From: UBA2287 sp964479665
GTDB taxonomy: Bacteria; Bacteroidota; Bacteroidia; Bacteroidales; Tenuifilaceae
Reading direction: 5' to 3'
NCBI GenBank assembly: GCA_964479665.1
Contig: CAYZNN010000031.1
Coordinates: 1 to 41,017 of the forward strand
Length of the DNA stretch: 41,017 nucleotides
Under the pieces are notes generated by a model. It was not told the DNA's origin, searched no databases, and saw only the letters and a program-made list of their open reading frames with translations. A program made the position numbers and the translations under genes. Below, one piece after another: positions 7,989-17,656 of the stretch; position 1 is the stretch's first letter; each line of letters opens with the position of its first letter.

Positions 7989-10376
7989 ATGAAAAAAAAA
8001 TTACAAACTCAAAGGCTATTTGCGTTCCTTGCCATTGCAATGCTTAGCATTGGCCTAGCCCAATCTGCACCCATGTACAATATTCCCATGGTGCTCACGC
8101 AGCCCAATGGCGAAGAAATTCATTGCTTTGCAAGTGGCGATGAATTTCATAACTGGTTGCACGATGAAGATGGGTATACCATAATGCAGCATCCCCAAAC
8201 CGGATACTACGTTTACGCATTGCAGGATGGCGAATTTGTAAAGCCATCGGAATTTATGGTTGGGCAAGTCGACCCCCCAAAGGTTGGACTTACCAAGTTC
8301 GTAAACCTATCGGAGAAGGTGGTTGAGGCCAAGCGAAGAGAAATGGAGAAAAAAGTATATAACCCTGAAATTAAGGGCTTCAAGGATGATAAAGGCACTG
8401 GATCCCTATCAAACATTGTTATATACATTAAGTTTTCGAACGAAACGCTTCCCAACGAAGAGTTCGGCTACTACAGCGATCTTTACGACAAAGTGGAGGG
8501 GCCATCGCTAATTCACTACTTCAGAGACGTTTCATACAATACCCTCGATATTAACACTACTTACCTGCCAGTGCCTTCAGGTGGATTGGTTGTTTGGTAC
8601 ACCGATTCGAACCCTCGCAGCTATTACCGACCCTACAATGCCACAACCAATACAAATGGATACGATCCTAATGCCAATTCGGGAGCTACAAGCCGCCGAA
8701 TACGTGAGCATACACTTCTGCAGAATGCTGTAAATGCTGTGAAGGCATCGATACCTGCTGGTTTTAATGTCGATGCAAATAATGATGGTTATGTTGACTG
8801 CGTTTCGTTTATTGTTTCAGGGGGTCCCGATGGCTGGAGCGACCTGCTTTGGCCCCACCGATGGGTGCTATACACCTACAATGTTACTATCAACAGCAAA
8901 AGGGTTTACGATTACACCTTCCAGCTGCAATACACCTCATCGGCCCAAAATACGCGAATGCGCCTGGGAACTGTAGCACACGAAATGTTCCACGTTATAG
9001 GTGCCCCCGACCTTTACCGCTACACCAACACATCGATTACTCCCGTTGGATCGTGGGATTTAATGGCTTCGACTGGAAATACGCCCCAACAAATGACCGC
9101 ATACATGAAATACCTTTATGGCGGATGGATTGATAGGATTCCAGACATTGCTGAAAGTGGAACCTATACATTGAATCAACTTGAATCTTCAACCCAGAAT
9201 TGCTTCAGAATCCCTTCGGGAAAAACCCATACCGAATACTATGTTGTTGAGTACCGAAGAAAAAATGAAATGTACGACAATATTATCCCAGCAGCAGGGC
9301 TTTTAGTATATCGAATTAACGACAGACTTGTTGGAGTTGGAAACGCTCAAGGCCCTCCCGATGAACTTTATATTTACCGCCCAGCCGGAAGTCCAAGCGG
9401 GAATGGTGCCATTACGCTTGCCAATTTCAGCACTGAAGCAAACCGTACCATTTTCAACAAAACTACCGATCCCTACCCCTTCATTTCCGATGGAAATGCC
9501 GATGAAATTAGCATTCTTAATGTGGGTAGCGCATCGGGGAGCACCATGACCTTTTCGGTAAACATCGATTACGAGTACCAGCGTGCAATGAACTACTATA
9601 AGTATATTACAACAAGCGGATTTAACCCGTTATATGCTAGCAGCAATGTACCCGTTGCCATTAAGCTAACCCCCGAAGAGTTAGGTCCGTTCGTAGGCAA
9701 ATTCATTTCTAAGGTTGAGTTCATTGTGAAATCGGGTAGCGGAACAGGTATTACCGTTAAAATTTGGGAAGGCACTGAAAATAATGAACCCAGTGACCTT
9801 GTGTATTCTCAGGATGTTTCGGGGGAGGTTAGCTTCGACAACTTTACACTTCACCAGCTTACTTCACCCCTACAAATTAAAGCCGATAAGGATTACTGGG
9901 TGGGCTACGAAATTAATTCGACCGGTTATGGGAATCCGTTTGCAAGAGATAACGGACCTATGGTTCCCGGAAAAGGTGGATGGATTAAATACCAGGGCGT
10001 TTGGAAGCAGTTTACCGAAATTAGTTCTGTTTACAACTACAATCTTTTAATTAGCGCAATAATTCAGAATCTTAGCGGAGTTAGTGTGGAGCCTAATGCC
10101 ATTACCGACAAGGCGCTCAAAGTGTCAAACTACCCTAATCCTTTCGATGGGAATAGCACTATCGCCTATTCGCTTCATAGTCGCTCAATGGTAAACATAA
10201 AACTTTTTAATATAATGGGGCAAGAAATAGCAACTTTAGTTTCAGGGATGAAGGATTCAGGCGATCATTCATTCGAACTCTCGGGAGCCACTCTACCATC
10301 GGGTGTTTACTTTTATAGGGTTGAAATTAATGGTAATGCGGCTGGAGCAGTTACTAATAAGTTAGTTAAGCAATAA
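7989..10376 (+). CDS. M6-family secreted metalloprotease with T9SS sorting domain
   Basis: A 795-aa exported protease. Residues 1-26 are a signal peptide ending near 'GLAQS'. A propeptide-like region (about 28-135) precedes the M6 (immune inhibitor A-like) catalytic domain. The zinc motif is 'AHEMFHVIGAPDLY' with H331, E332, H335 and D341 (HExxHxxGxxD). A beta-rich module (about 530-700) follows. The last 80 residues form a T9SS type A signal beginning 'NYPNPFDG' and ending 'GVYFYRVE...NKLVKQ'. It should be secreted across the outer membrane and attached to the surface or released. It is the last gene of the M14-lipoprotein-M6 run and is closed by a strong hairpin. Confidence 0.93.
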   Translation: MKKKLQTQRLFAFLAIAMLSIGLAQSAPMYNIPMVLTQPNGEEIHCFASGDEFHNWLHDEDGYTIMQHPQTGYYVYALQDGEFVKPSEFMVGQVDPPKVGLTKFVNLSEKVVEAKRREMEKKVYNPEIKGFKDDKGTGSLSNIVIYIKFSNETLPNEEFGYYSDLYDKVEGPSLIHYFRDVSYNTLDINTTYLPVPSGGLVVWYTDSNPRSYYRPYNATTNTNGYDPNANSGATSRRIREHTLLQNAVNAVKASIPAGFNVDANNDGYVDCVSFIVSGGPDGWSDLLWPHRWVLYTYNVTINSKRVYDYTFQLQYTSSAQNTRMRLGTVAHEMFHVIGAPDLYRYTNTSITPVGSWDLMASTGNTPQQMTAYMKYLYGGWIDRIPDIAESGTYTLNQLESSTQNCFRIPSGKTHTEYYVVEYRRKNEMYDNIIPAAGLLVYRINDRLVGVGNAQGPPDELYIYRPAGSPSGNGAITLANFSTEANRTIFNKTTDPYPFISDGNADEISILNVGSASGSTMTFSVNIDYEYQRAMNYYKYITTSGFNPLYASSNVPVAIKLTPEELGPFVGKFISKVEFIVKSGSGTGITVKIWEGTENNEPSDLVYSQDVSGEVSFDNFTLHQLTSPLQIKADKDYWVGYEINSTGYGNPFARDNGPMVPGKGGWIKYQGVWKQFTEISSVYNYNLLISAIIQNLSGVSVEPNAITDKALKVSNYPNPFDGNSTIAYSLHSRSMVNIKLFNIMGQEIATLVSGMKDSGDHSFELSGATLPSGVYFYRVEINGNAAGAVTNKLVKQ

Positions 10377-10390
10377 AATAGAATGTTACA

Positions 10391-10423
10391 AACAAAAACC
10401 CCCGATAATCGGGGGTTTTTGTT
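10391..10423. terminator. bidirectional terminator, perfect inverted repeat
   Basis: Arms AACAAAAACCCCCGAT (10391-10406) and ATCGGGGGTTTTTGTT (10408-10423) are perfect 16-base complements around one central base. A-rich and T-rich ends give a U tail in both directions. It serves the M6 protease gene from the left and aroK from the right. The last base of the repeat lies in the aroK stop codon. Confidence 0.85.
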
Positions 10424-10935
10424 TAACTCATAATTGACTCTAGGGTAGAGGCCAGCTGGTTAATTTCGAAGTTTGGGTATGTAATAGTAACCTTCGCTTT
10501 TTCGTAATATTTTTTCCTCTCATCGAGCACACGAATAATATAGGCGGTTAGTTCCTCACGAGTTTTACCCCATAGCAGGGGTCTATCCTTCTTCGAGTCA
10601 ATGAGTCGGGCTACGAGTTCGGCAACCTCTACCTTAATGTATACGGTTATTCCCTCCTTGTTCATAAAGTCGATGCTATTGTAAAAGCACGATGTACCCC
10701 CACCCGAAGCAACAATAATATTCCCTTTCATGGCTGCAACTTCCCGAAGAGCTTCATTTTCGATAGACCTGAACTTCTCTTCTCCTTCTATTTCAAAAAG
10801 GGTCTTTATGGAACGATTCGTTTTTTTCTCAATAAATTCATCCAAATCGATAAACTGGTAGCCCATTAACCCTGCCAGTTCGGTGCCTAAAGTGCTCTTA
10901 CCACTGGCCATGAAGCCAATTAAAAATATTTTCAT
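10423..10935 (-). CDS. aroK: shikimate kinase
   Basis: A 170-aa cytoplasmic kinase that phosphorylates the 3-hydroxyl of shikimate, the fifth step of the chorismate pathway. The P-loop is 'GFMASGKS' (7-14). 'FIDLDEFIE' (28-36) supplies the shikimate-binding Asp. 'EEKFRSIENEAL' (52-63) holds the substrate Arg, 'VASGGGTS' (75-82) the Gly-rich motif, and 'SKKDRPLL' the lid arginine. Length is typical (about 170-175). It is monocistronic here; the DAHP synthase of the same pathway is in the window but 12 kb away. Confidence 0.95.
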   Translation of the reverse strand: MKIFLIGFMASGKSTLGTELAGLMGYQFIDLDEFIEKKTNRSIKTLFEIEGEEKFRSIENEALREVAAMKGNIIVASGGGTSCFYNSIDFMNKEGITVYIKVEVAELVARLIDSKKDRPLLWGKTREELTAYIIRVLDERKKYYEKAKVTITYPNFEINQLASTLESIMS

Positions 10936-11039
10936 CGGATTGTTGTTTTCTGGTTTTGCCCTGTTAAAAGTAGTAAACTTTTTATCGAAGTGAAAACTTT
11001 TTATACTTTGAGTTTACTTTTGGCTTAACCATGAAAAAA

Positions 11040-13703
11040 TTAAATATCGAGAGTCATTTGCGAGGGTATTCCATGTTCAAAATCGATGGATTTGGGCTCG
11101 GTTTCAGTGGGTACTTCGTCAGTCTCTCCAACTAAAGGTTCCTTAGTTTCCTTATGTAATGATTCCGCAAAACCCAACGATTTAACTGGGTGAGTGGTTA
11201 ATCGTTTTCCTTTAGCACGGAAACTTTTAACACCTACAAACTCCTCTGCATCAATCAATTCAGGGCTTCGTTCGGTCTGCTTGCCACCAAATATTACTTT
11301 CACGCAGGGAAAGGTGTCCGAGTTTACCGCTACCAAATACGAACCTTTTTCATCAGCTATAAAGGATGCCTCCTTTTCTGTTGGCTCAAAAGTAAATCGC
11401 TTCAGGTAATAAAATTTCTGTTCCCCATCGAAATAGATTGCTGTGAAAACTTTACTATCATCAAATTTCTCAATGCGAATCAGGTTATCGCCTACGTGCG
11501 TAGTAGGATCGTAACTTAAAAGCTTATACTCCCCGGTTTTGTATATAGCAAGCAGTTTATCGCCGTTCATAAACTCCCCAAGGTATTCGCCACGACCGTC
11601 GGCATTCAAACGTAAAACGTCCCAGTCGAACCAAACCTTAAGGCCCCCCATAGCGCCGTTAACCTTATCCTTAATTTGAATTTTATGAATGGCGTACCTG
11701 GTAAATATATTGCCCATGGAGTTGCGCCCCTTAACAGCCAACTGGCTGAAATCGAGTTCGAGAATTAGGTTTCTGAGCCGTGGCCTTGGTTTAAGGTAAA
11801 CCCTAAGAATTTCAGCTACCCCATTGGCGTTTGCGCTAAGAAATAGAATTTGTGAGCCTTCGGTTCCCTTGGTTAAATCGTACTCCTTATCGCGCGTTAT
11901 ACCTGTAATGGCGCATCGTTTCATCATAATATCGCCATTCCGTCCATCGCGGTAAACTACGTTATATATGGTTCGCTCATCGTTCCTTTTAAACACAGCA
12001 ATGTGTTCAATATCCTTACCAAAGAAAGCCTTCTCCTGCACTTTGGTAATCATGTACTTACCATTTTTAAGGATTACAATTATCTCATCAATATCGGAGC
12101 AATCGCAAATTAACTCTTCCCTTTTAAGGCCAATACCAAAGAAACCCTCGGTCTTGTTAGCGTAAAGTTTCTGATTGGCAACCACCACCTTTGCGGCCTC
12201 AATAGTATCGAACGAGCGTATTTCGGTTTTGCGATCGCGACCCTTTCCGTGTTTCTTTTTAATTTGCTGAAAATAGTTTATAGTATAGGAAACAATATGA
12301 GCTAGGTGGTTCTTAACCTCATCCATCTCGGCTTCAACGCCTTTAATATGCTCGTCGGCCTTCTTAATATCGAACTTCGAAATTTTTCGAACGGGCTTTT
12401 CGGTCAGTTTAACCACATCCTCTCGTGTAATTTCGCTGCGTAGGAGTTTTCGGTAGGGGTCGAATCCTTTTTCAATGGCTACGAGAACTTTCTCCCAGGT
12501 TTCCATATCCTTTTCCAATTCACGGTATATGCGCTGCTCAAAAAATATTTTTTCGAGCGACGAAAAATGCCAATCGGCCTCTAACTCCTCGAGCCTAATT
12601 TCGAGTTCGCGCGCTAATAGGTGCTTGGTTCGGTCAACCGAAGCCCTGAGTTGCTCCTTAACCCCCATAAATCGGGGTTTATCGTTGAAAATAACGCAGG
12701 CATTAGTAGATATTGACACTTCGCAGTCGGTGAATGCATACAGTGCATCGATGGTAATATCGGGCGATATGTCGGGAGCTAAATGAATAAGAATTTCAAC
12801 GTTTTCGGCAGTATTATCGTCAATCTTCTTAATTTTTATTTTTCCTTTGTCGTTTGCCTTAATAATGGAATCGATGAGCGATGTTGTGGTTTTTCCAAAG
12901 GGAATTTCGGTTATGGCAAGCATTTTCTTATCTATCTTCGAAATGCGGGCGCGCACCTTTACGGCACCCCCTCTCAATCCATCGTTATAGCGCGAGCAAT
13001 CCATAAGTCCTGCCGTAGGAAAATCGGGGTATAGTTCAAAGTCTTTCCCTTTCAGGTACAGTATGGCTGCATCGATAAGTTCATTAAAGTTGTGGGGCAG
13101 AATTTTCGAAGCCAATCCAACGGCAATTCCCTCAACTCCCTGTGCCAGAAGTAGTGGAAACTTAACAGGTAATGTAACCGGTTCCTGGTTGCGCCCATCG
13201 TAGCTGAGCATCCACTCGGTTACTTTGGGATTGAACACCACATCGTGAGCAAATTTGGACAGCCGAGCTTCAATGTAACGGGGTGCTGCTGCACCGTCGC
13301 CGGTTAGGATATTTCCCCAGTTTCCCTGCATATCGATAAGCAGATCCTTTTGCCCCAATTGCACCAAAGCATCGCCAATGGATGCATCGCCGTGGGGGTG
13401 GTACTGCATGGTATAACCAATTATATTGGCCACCTTGTTGTAGCGTCCGTCGTCGAGACGCTTCATGGCGTGGAGTATGCGCCGCTGAACGGGTTTCAGC
13501 CCATCGTCGAGGTGAGGAACGGCCCGCTCGAGGATAACGTACGAGGCGTAGTCGAGAAACCAATCCTTGTACATTCCGGTAAGGTGCACTTTTTTGTTCG
13601 ATTCGCCGGTGAGGCGAGCAATTCGTTCGTGCTCTTCGGGAGAGGTATTTCGTGAGTCGTTACTATCTAATATGGCTTCCGCATCAAAATCATCGAGTCG
13701 CAT
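11040..13703 (-). CDS. parC: DNA topoisomerase IV subunit A
   Basis: An 887-aa type IIA topoisomerase breakage-reunion subunit. With ParE it unlinks daughter chromosomes. The catalytic tyrosine is Y143 in 'AAPRYIEARLS'. The quinolone-determining helix reads 'YHPHGDASIGDALVQ' (101-115); the position equal to Ser80 of E. coli ParC is A107, which may be normal for this phylum and could affect quinolone binding. A tower and coiled-coil region runs about 330-500, followed by a C-terminal beta-pinwheel-like domain (from about 520) and an acidic tail. Its start is 34 bases after the parE stop, so parE-parC form an operon. I call ParC rather than GyrA because it pairs with a ParE-length partner. Confidence 0.9.
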   Translation of the reverse strand: MRLDDFDAEAILDSNDSRNTSPEEHERIARLTGESNKKVHLTGMYKDWFLDYASYVILERAVPHLDDGLKPVQRRILHAMKRLDDGRYNKVANIIGYTMQYHPHGDASIGDALVQLGQKDLLIDMQGNWGNILTGDGAAAPRYIEARLSKFAHDVVFNPKVTEWMLSYDGRNQEPVTLPVKFPLLLAQGVEGIAVGLASKILPHNFNELIDAAILYLKGKDFELYPDFPTAGLMDCSRYNDGLRGGAVKVRARISKIDKKMLAITEIPFGKTTTSLIDSIIKANDKGKIKIKKIDDNTAENVEILIHLAPDISPDITIDALYAFTDCEVSISTNACVIFNDKPRFMGVKEQLRASVDRTKHLLARELEIRLEELEADWHFSSLEKIFFEQRIYRELEKDMETWEKVLVAIEKGFDPYRKLLRSEITREDVVKLTEKPVRKISKFDIKKADEHIKGVEAEMDEVKNHLAHIVSYTINYFQQIKKKHGKGRDRKTEIRSFDTIEAAKVVVANQKLYANKTEGFFGIGLKREELICDCSDIDEIIVILKNGKYMITKVQEKAFFGKDIEHIAVFKRNDERTIYNVVYRDGRNGDIMMKRCAITGITRDKEYDLTKGTEGSQILFLSANANGVAEILRVYLKPRPRLRNLILELDFSQLAVKGRNSMGNIFTRYAIHKIQIKDKVNGAMGGLKVWFDWDVLRLNADGRGEYLGEFMNGDKLLAIYKTGEYKLLSYDPTTHVGDNLIRIEKFDDSKVFTAIYFDGEQKFYYLKRFTFEPTEKEASFIADEKGSYLVAVNSDTFPCVKVIFGGKQTERSPELIDAEEFVGVKSFRAKGKRLTTHPVKSLGFAESLHKETKEPLVGETDEVPTETEPKSIDFEHGIPSQMTLDI

Positions 13704-13737
13704 GTGGCGAATTTATGAATGGGTACTACAATTGGGT

Positions 13738-15642
13738 TTATGCTACTGCTTCGTGGTGCTCGAGTTCGAGGGTGGCAGTATCGGTATCTGCTTTCAACTC
13801 TTCGGTTTCTTCAACCACATCCTCCTCTATCCGAAGGTTATCGATAATAAACTCTTGCCTCTCCGGGGTGTTTTTACCCATGTAAAACGAGAGCAAATCG
13901 GAAATAGAATCGTGTGAGGTTATTCGAACCGGATCGAGCCTGATTTCGGGTCCAATGAAATTCCGAAACTCTTCGGGCGAAATTTCACCCAAACCTTTGA
14001 AACGGGTAATTTCGGGGTTTGGACCCAATTCCCGAATCGATTTTTCCTTTTCTTCGGGGGTGTAGCAGTAGTTCGTTTTCTTCTTATTACGCACCCGGAA
14101 AAGCGGAGTTTGCAGAATAAAAAGATGTTCTTGACGAATAAGGTCGGGAAAGAACTGCAGGAAAAAGGTGATGAGTAGTAGCCGAATATGCATTCCATCC
14201 ACATCGGCGTCGGTTGCAATAACCACCCTGTTGTAACGGAGGTTTTCCATGTCCTCCTCGATGTTGAGGGCAGCTTGAAGCAGGTTGAATTCTTCGTTTT
14301 CGTAAACAACCTTTTTGGTTAGGCCAAAGCAGTTGAGGGGCTTCCCTTTGAGCGAAAAAACGGCCTGGGTATTCACATCGCGGCTTTTGGTAATGGAGCC
14401 ACTGGCCGAGTCGCCCTCGGTTATAAACAGAGTAGAATTTTCTGCCCGCGGATCCCTGGAATTGTAGTGCACCCGGCAGTCGCGCAACTTTCGATTGTGA
14501 AGGTTCGCCTTTTTGGCCCTTTCGCGGGCCAATTTTTGGATTCCCGAAATGGCTTTTCGTTCCTTTTCCGACTCGAGAATTTTCTGTAGTAGGCCATTGG
14601 CAATGTCGGGGTTCTTATGCAAGAAATTGTCGAGGGTTGTTCGAATAAAGTCGCCCACAAACTGCCGAACCGATGGCCCATTGGGTCCCATTTCCTTGCT
14701 TCCCAATTTGGTTTTGGTTTGCGACTCGAATACGGGATCCTCAACCCTAACGCTAATGGCTGCAATAATTGAGGTTCGTATGTCGGATGCATCGAAATCT
14801 TTCTTGTAAAACCTACGGATGGTTTCAACATACGCCTCGCGAAAAGCAGTTAGGTGCGAACCTCCCTGGGTGGTATGTTGCCCGTTAACAAAGGTATAGT
14901 AATCTTCTCCGTAACCATTTCCGTGGGTAATTGCCAGTTCAATATCGGGCCCCTTCAGGTGGATGGGCTGGTAAAGAGTTTCGCCTTTAATATTCTCGTT
15001 AAGCAGGTCGAGCAAACCGTTTTTAGAAACGAACGGTTTACCGTTAAGTTTAATTATCAGGCTCGTATTAAGGTAGGTGTAATTACGAACCATGGTTTCA
15101 ACGTACTCCATTTGAAAGTTGAAGCGCCCAAATATGGTATCGTCGGGCAGAAAGCGAACCAAGGTGCCATTGCTTTCATTTAGAGAATCGATATCGTGTT
15201 CGGCCAGTTTTACGCCTGCTGAAAACTCGATGAGCTTCGATTTGCCCTCACGTACGCTCTGCATTACGAAGGATTTGGAAAGGGCGTTCACAGCCTTTAT
15301 ACCCACACCATTAAGACCAACCGACTTTTTGAAAACCTTCGAATCGTACTTGGCACCAGTATTCATTTTCGATGCCACATCTACTAATTTTCCGAGAGGA
15401 ATTCCGCGACCAAAGTCGCGAATAGTAACTTCCTGATCGTTAATGCTCAGTTCAATGGTTTTTCCAAAACCCATCATAAACTCGTCCACCGAGTTGTCGA
15501 ATACCTCTTTCAGCAATATGTATATACCATCGTCGGGTTGTGAGCCATCGCCCAATTTGCCAATGTACATGCCCGGGCGTTTCCGCACGTGCTCCTTCCA
15601 GTCGAGGGTTCTAATGCTGTCTTCTGAATAGTTTCCGTCCAT
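13738..15642 (-). CDS. parE: DNA topoisomerase IV subunit B
   Basis: A 634-aa ATPase subunit partner of ParC. The GHKL ATP site includes 'KEVFDNSVDEF' (45-55), 'RDFGRGIPLG' (75-84) and 'VGLNGVGIKAVNAL' (108-121). The TOPRIM domain has 'FITEGDSASGS' (406-416) and 'TDADVDGMHIR' (477-487), which bind Mg and take part in cleavage. The C-terminal 'RFKGLGE' motif is present. Length matches ParE (about 630), without the extra domain of proteobacterial GyrB. The C-terminal tail is Glu-rich. A promoter-like sequence lies just upstream. Confidence 0.93.
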   Translation of the reverse strand: MDGNYSEDSIRTLDWKEHVRKRPGMYIGKLGDGSQPDDGIYILLKEVFDNSVDEFMMGFGKTIELSINDQEVTIRDFGRGIPLGKLVDVASKMNTGAKYDSKVFKKSVGLNGVGIKAVNALSKSFVMQSVREGKSKLIEFSAGVKLAEHDIDSLNESNGTLVRFLPDDTIFGRFNFQMEYVETMVRNYTYLNTSLIIKLNGKPFVSKNGLLDLLNENIKGETLYQPIHLKGPDIELAITHGNGYGEDYYTFVNGQHTTQGGSHLTAFREAYVETIRRFYKKDFDASDIRTSIIAAISVRVEDPVFESQTKTKLGSKEMGPNGPSVRQFVGDFIRTTLDNFLHKNPDIANGLLQKILESEKERKAISGIQKLARERAKKANLHNRKLRDCRVHYNSRDPRAENSTLFITEGDSASGSITKSRDVNTQAVFSLKGKPLNCFGLTKKVVYENEEFNLLQAALNIEEDMENLRYNRVVIATDADVDGMHIRLLLITFFLQFFPDLIRQEHLFILQTPLFRVRNKKKTNYCYTPEEKEKSIRELGPNPEITRFKGLGEISPEEFRNFIGPEIRLDPVRITSHDSISDLLSFYMGKNTPERQEFIIDNLRIEEDVVEETEELKADTDTATLELEHHEAVA

Positions 15643-15667
15643 ATTATAAAATCGTCCCTAGTAACCA

Positions 15668-15699
15668 CAAAAGTAGAAATAAAAAATGCCGTTGCGAAA
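15668..15699 (-). promoter_or_regulatory. candidate promoter of parE-parC
   Basis: Minus strand TTTC (15699-15696), 20 bases, then TACTTTTG (15675-15668), a full TAnnTTTG match. Transcription would start about 20 bases before the parE ATG. Confidence 0.45.
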
Positions 15700-15870
15700 A
15701 GAGTTTATTAACAATTAGGCCAAGTAATGAACAGCCACGAGGCCCACCACAACAAACTATTCGGCTTATTAGCAATGCATTACTAAAGAAAAATTTGAAT
15801 GCAAAAAATAATCGGTTTAAAACTTAAACCTTTAGTGTTTGGGCACTTCCAATGAAAAATTTGAAATGGT

Positions 15871-17466
15871 ATGAAACAGATCTTCATTTGCCTCTGGCTT
15901 TCTCTTTTCCTCTTAATATCCGAAGCCTTTGCCCAAACCGATCCTGCAATCCAACGGATTATTGAACTGGGCAAAACCGATAACCAAACCATGCAACACT
16001 TGGATGTACTGAGTAACCGAATTGGTGGCCGCCCGGTTGGTTCATCTAACTACGAGTCGGCTGTGCAATGGGCATCACAAAAGTTTCGCGAATGGGGCAT
16101 GGAGGTAATTCTGCACCAAACAGGGACCCTTCCGGTGGGCTTCAATCGGGGCCCCTGGTTTGGCCGGTTGCTCGACGAGAATGGCACCATACTTCATTTT
16201 GCAACCCCTTCGTATACTGTTGGAACCAAAGGAGTACAGAGGGGGCACGTAGTTATTGAACCCAAAACCCGCCGCGAACTCGAACGCATGAAAGGGAAGC
16301 TGAAAGGGGCCTGGGTTCTGATTGCAGGCAAAAATTCAGGGTGGCCCATCGATTTTTCGGAAAGTGCCAACAAGCGACGCGACTCAATAATTGCCATAAA
16401 TACCGAAACGGAAAGAAAGAACGATGAAATTCGTCGTCAAAACTGGATGAATCGAAACGGTGGCGAGCAAAAAGAGTTGCTACCCATGGCTGATGAGCCT
16501 TGCCTATTTTACAAGGAAATGGTAGAGGCCGGTATCCTTGGCATTATTCAGTCGAGCGCTGTACCCATAAGCGCAATGTACGACCGCAAGAACATTGATG
16601 CCCTAACCTGGGACAACCTTCCCAAGGTTCCCGATATTAAGCTCGACGAGCACCAGTATAAGCAGATTGAACAATTGGCGAAGGAACGTCGCTACTTTCA
16701 GCTCGAATTCGACATACGCAACCACTTCAGACCGGGTCCTATAGCCTACCATACGGTAATTGGGGTTATAAAAGGCACCGAACTCCCCGACGAGTATGTA
16801 ATTATGGGAGGACACCTCGATGCGTTCGATGTGGCCACCGGAGCCTCCGATAATGCTTCGGGAGTAGTACCTGCTATGGAGGCAGCCCGCCTTATTATGA
16901 AAGCCGGTGGCAAACCCAAACGTACCATTTTGGTTTGCCTATGGTCGGGCGAGGAGTTTGGTTTATTGGGATCGACAGCGTGGGTAAACGATAATACGGA
17001 TAAACTCAATAGTATCTCGGCCATGTTCAACCGCGATGGTGGGCCCAGCGTTGCAACAAGCATTACGGTACCTGCAGCCATGATGAACGATTTCGAAACC
17101 ATTTGCCAACCCATACCCAGCATTAATTCCAAATTCCCTTTCACTGTGCGTAAAGCAACTCCACGACCTAAACCAAAAACAGCAGGTGGTACCGATACGG
17201 CACCATTTATAATGAAAGGGGTACCCACTTTCCAGTTTGGAACTGAAGATATAAATGGATACGATTTTAATTACGGTGAAATTTGGCATACCGAACGCGA
17301 TACTTACGAGAAATGCCCTGCAGATTATATGAACCACACCTCAATTGTTACTGCCATTGTGGTATATGGCGTAGCCAACCTTAACCATTTGCTCTCTCGC
17401 GAAGGTTTATTTGCACCCGACGAGCCGGTTAAACCAGCTCCAGCTAACAAAAAGAACCGTAAATAG
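15871..17466 (+). CDS. secreted M28-family zinc aminopeptidase
   Basis: A 531-aa exported peptidase. Residues 1-22 are a signal peptide ending 'SEAFAQ'. A PA-like insertion domain fits residues about 110-290. The M28 core carries the zinc ligands H315 ('GGHLDAFD'), D327 ('GASDNASG'), E362 next to the catalytic E361 ('WSGEEFGLLGS'), D389 ('NRDGG') and H473 ('IWHTERDTYE'), a complete two-zinc site. The C-terminal tail is short and basic ('KKNRK') and lacks a T9SS domain, so the protein is probably periplasmic. It stands alone between the parE promoter region and its own terminator. Exact substrate unknown; glutamate carboxypeptidase-like M28 members are also possible. Confidence 0.9.
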   Translation: MKQIFICLWLSLFLLISEAFAQTDPAIQRIIELGKTDNQTMQHLDVLSNRIGGRPVGSSNYESAVQWASQKFREWGMEVILHQTGTLPVGFNRGPWFGRLLDENGTILHFATPSYTVGTKGVQRGHVVIEPKTRRELERMKGKLKGAWVLIAGKNSGWPIDFSESANKRRDSIIAINTETERKNDEIRRQNWMNRNGGEQKELLPMADEPCLFYKEMVEAGILGIIQSSAVPISAMYDRKNIDALTWDNLPKVPDIKLDEHQYKQIEQLAKERRYFQLEFDIRNHFRPGPIAYHTVIGVIKGTELPDEYVIMGGHLDAFDVATGASDNASGVVPAMEAARLIMKAGGKPKRTILVCLWSGEEFGLLGSTAWVNDNTDKLNSISAMFNRDGGPSVATSITVPAAMMNDFETICQPIPSINSKFPFTVRKATPRPKPKTAGGTDTAPFIMKGVPTFQFGTEDINGYDFNYGEIWHTERDTYEKCPADYMNHTSIVTAIVVYGVANLNHLLSREGLFAPDEPVKPAPANKKNRK

Positions 17467-17508
17467 AAATTAATTCACATCCAAATAGTTCAATATTATT
17501 TTCACCTC

Positions 17509-17541
17509 AGGTTCTGAATGGTTTCCTTTCAGAACCTTTTT
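17509..17541 (+). terminator. terminator after the M28 peptidase
   Basis: Arms AGGTTCTGAA (17509-17518) and TTCAGAACCT (17528-17537), a 9-base loop and a T run to 17541. The grpE promoter overlaps its right arm and tail. Confidence 0.7.
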
Positions 17542-17551
17542 AATATCTTTG
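17522..17551 (+). promoter_or_regulatory. candidate promoter of grpE-dnaJ
   Basis: TTTC (17522-17525), 18 bases, TATCTTTG (17544-17551). This is the housekeeping Bacteroidota pattern rather than a heat-shock form. No CIRCE inverted repeat is seen between it and grpE. The leader would be about 100 bases. Confidence 0.45.
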
Positions 17552-17656
17552 TGCCATTTTGTCGCAAACTACCTTATGGTATGCAATTTGAACAGCAACT
17601 TGCCCATAATGAAAGGCGCTATTTTTTAATCTGTAATAAAAATAAGTAATTGGCAT

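Noticed and set aside
15727..15786. Short ATG frame (19 residues, 'MNSHEAHHNKLFG...') between parE and the M28 gene
   Set aside because: Too short, no ribosome-binding or promoter support and no neighbour suggesting a small-peptide role.
17552..17656. Possible CIRCE/HrcA operator before grpE-dnaJ
   Set aside because: No TTAGCACTC-N9-GAGTGCTAA-like inverted repeat is present; only a normal TAnnTTTG promoter is seen.
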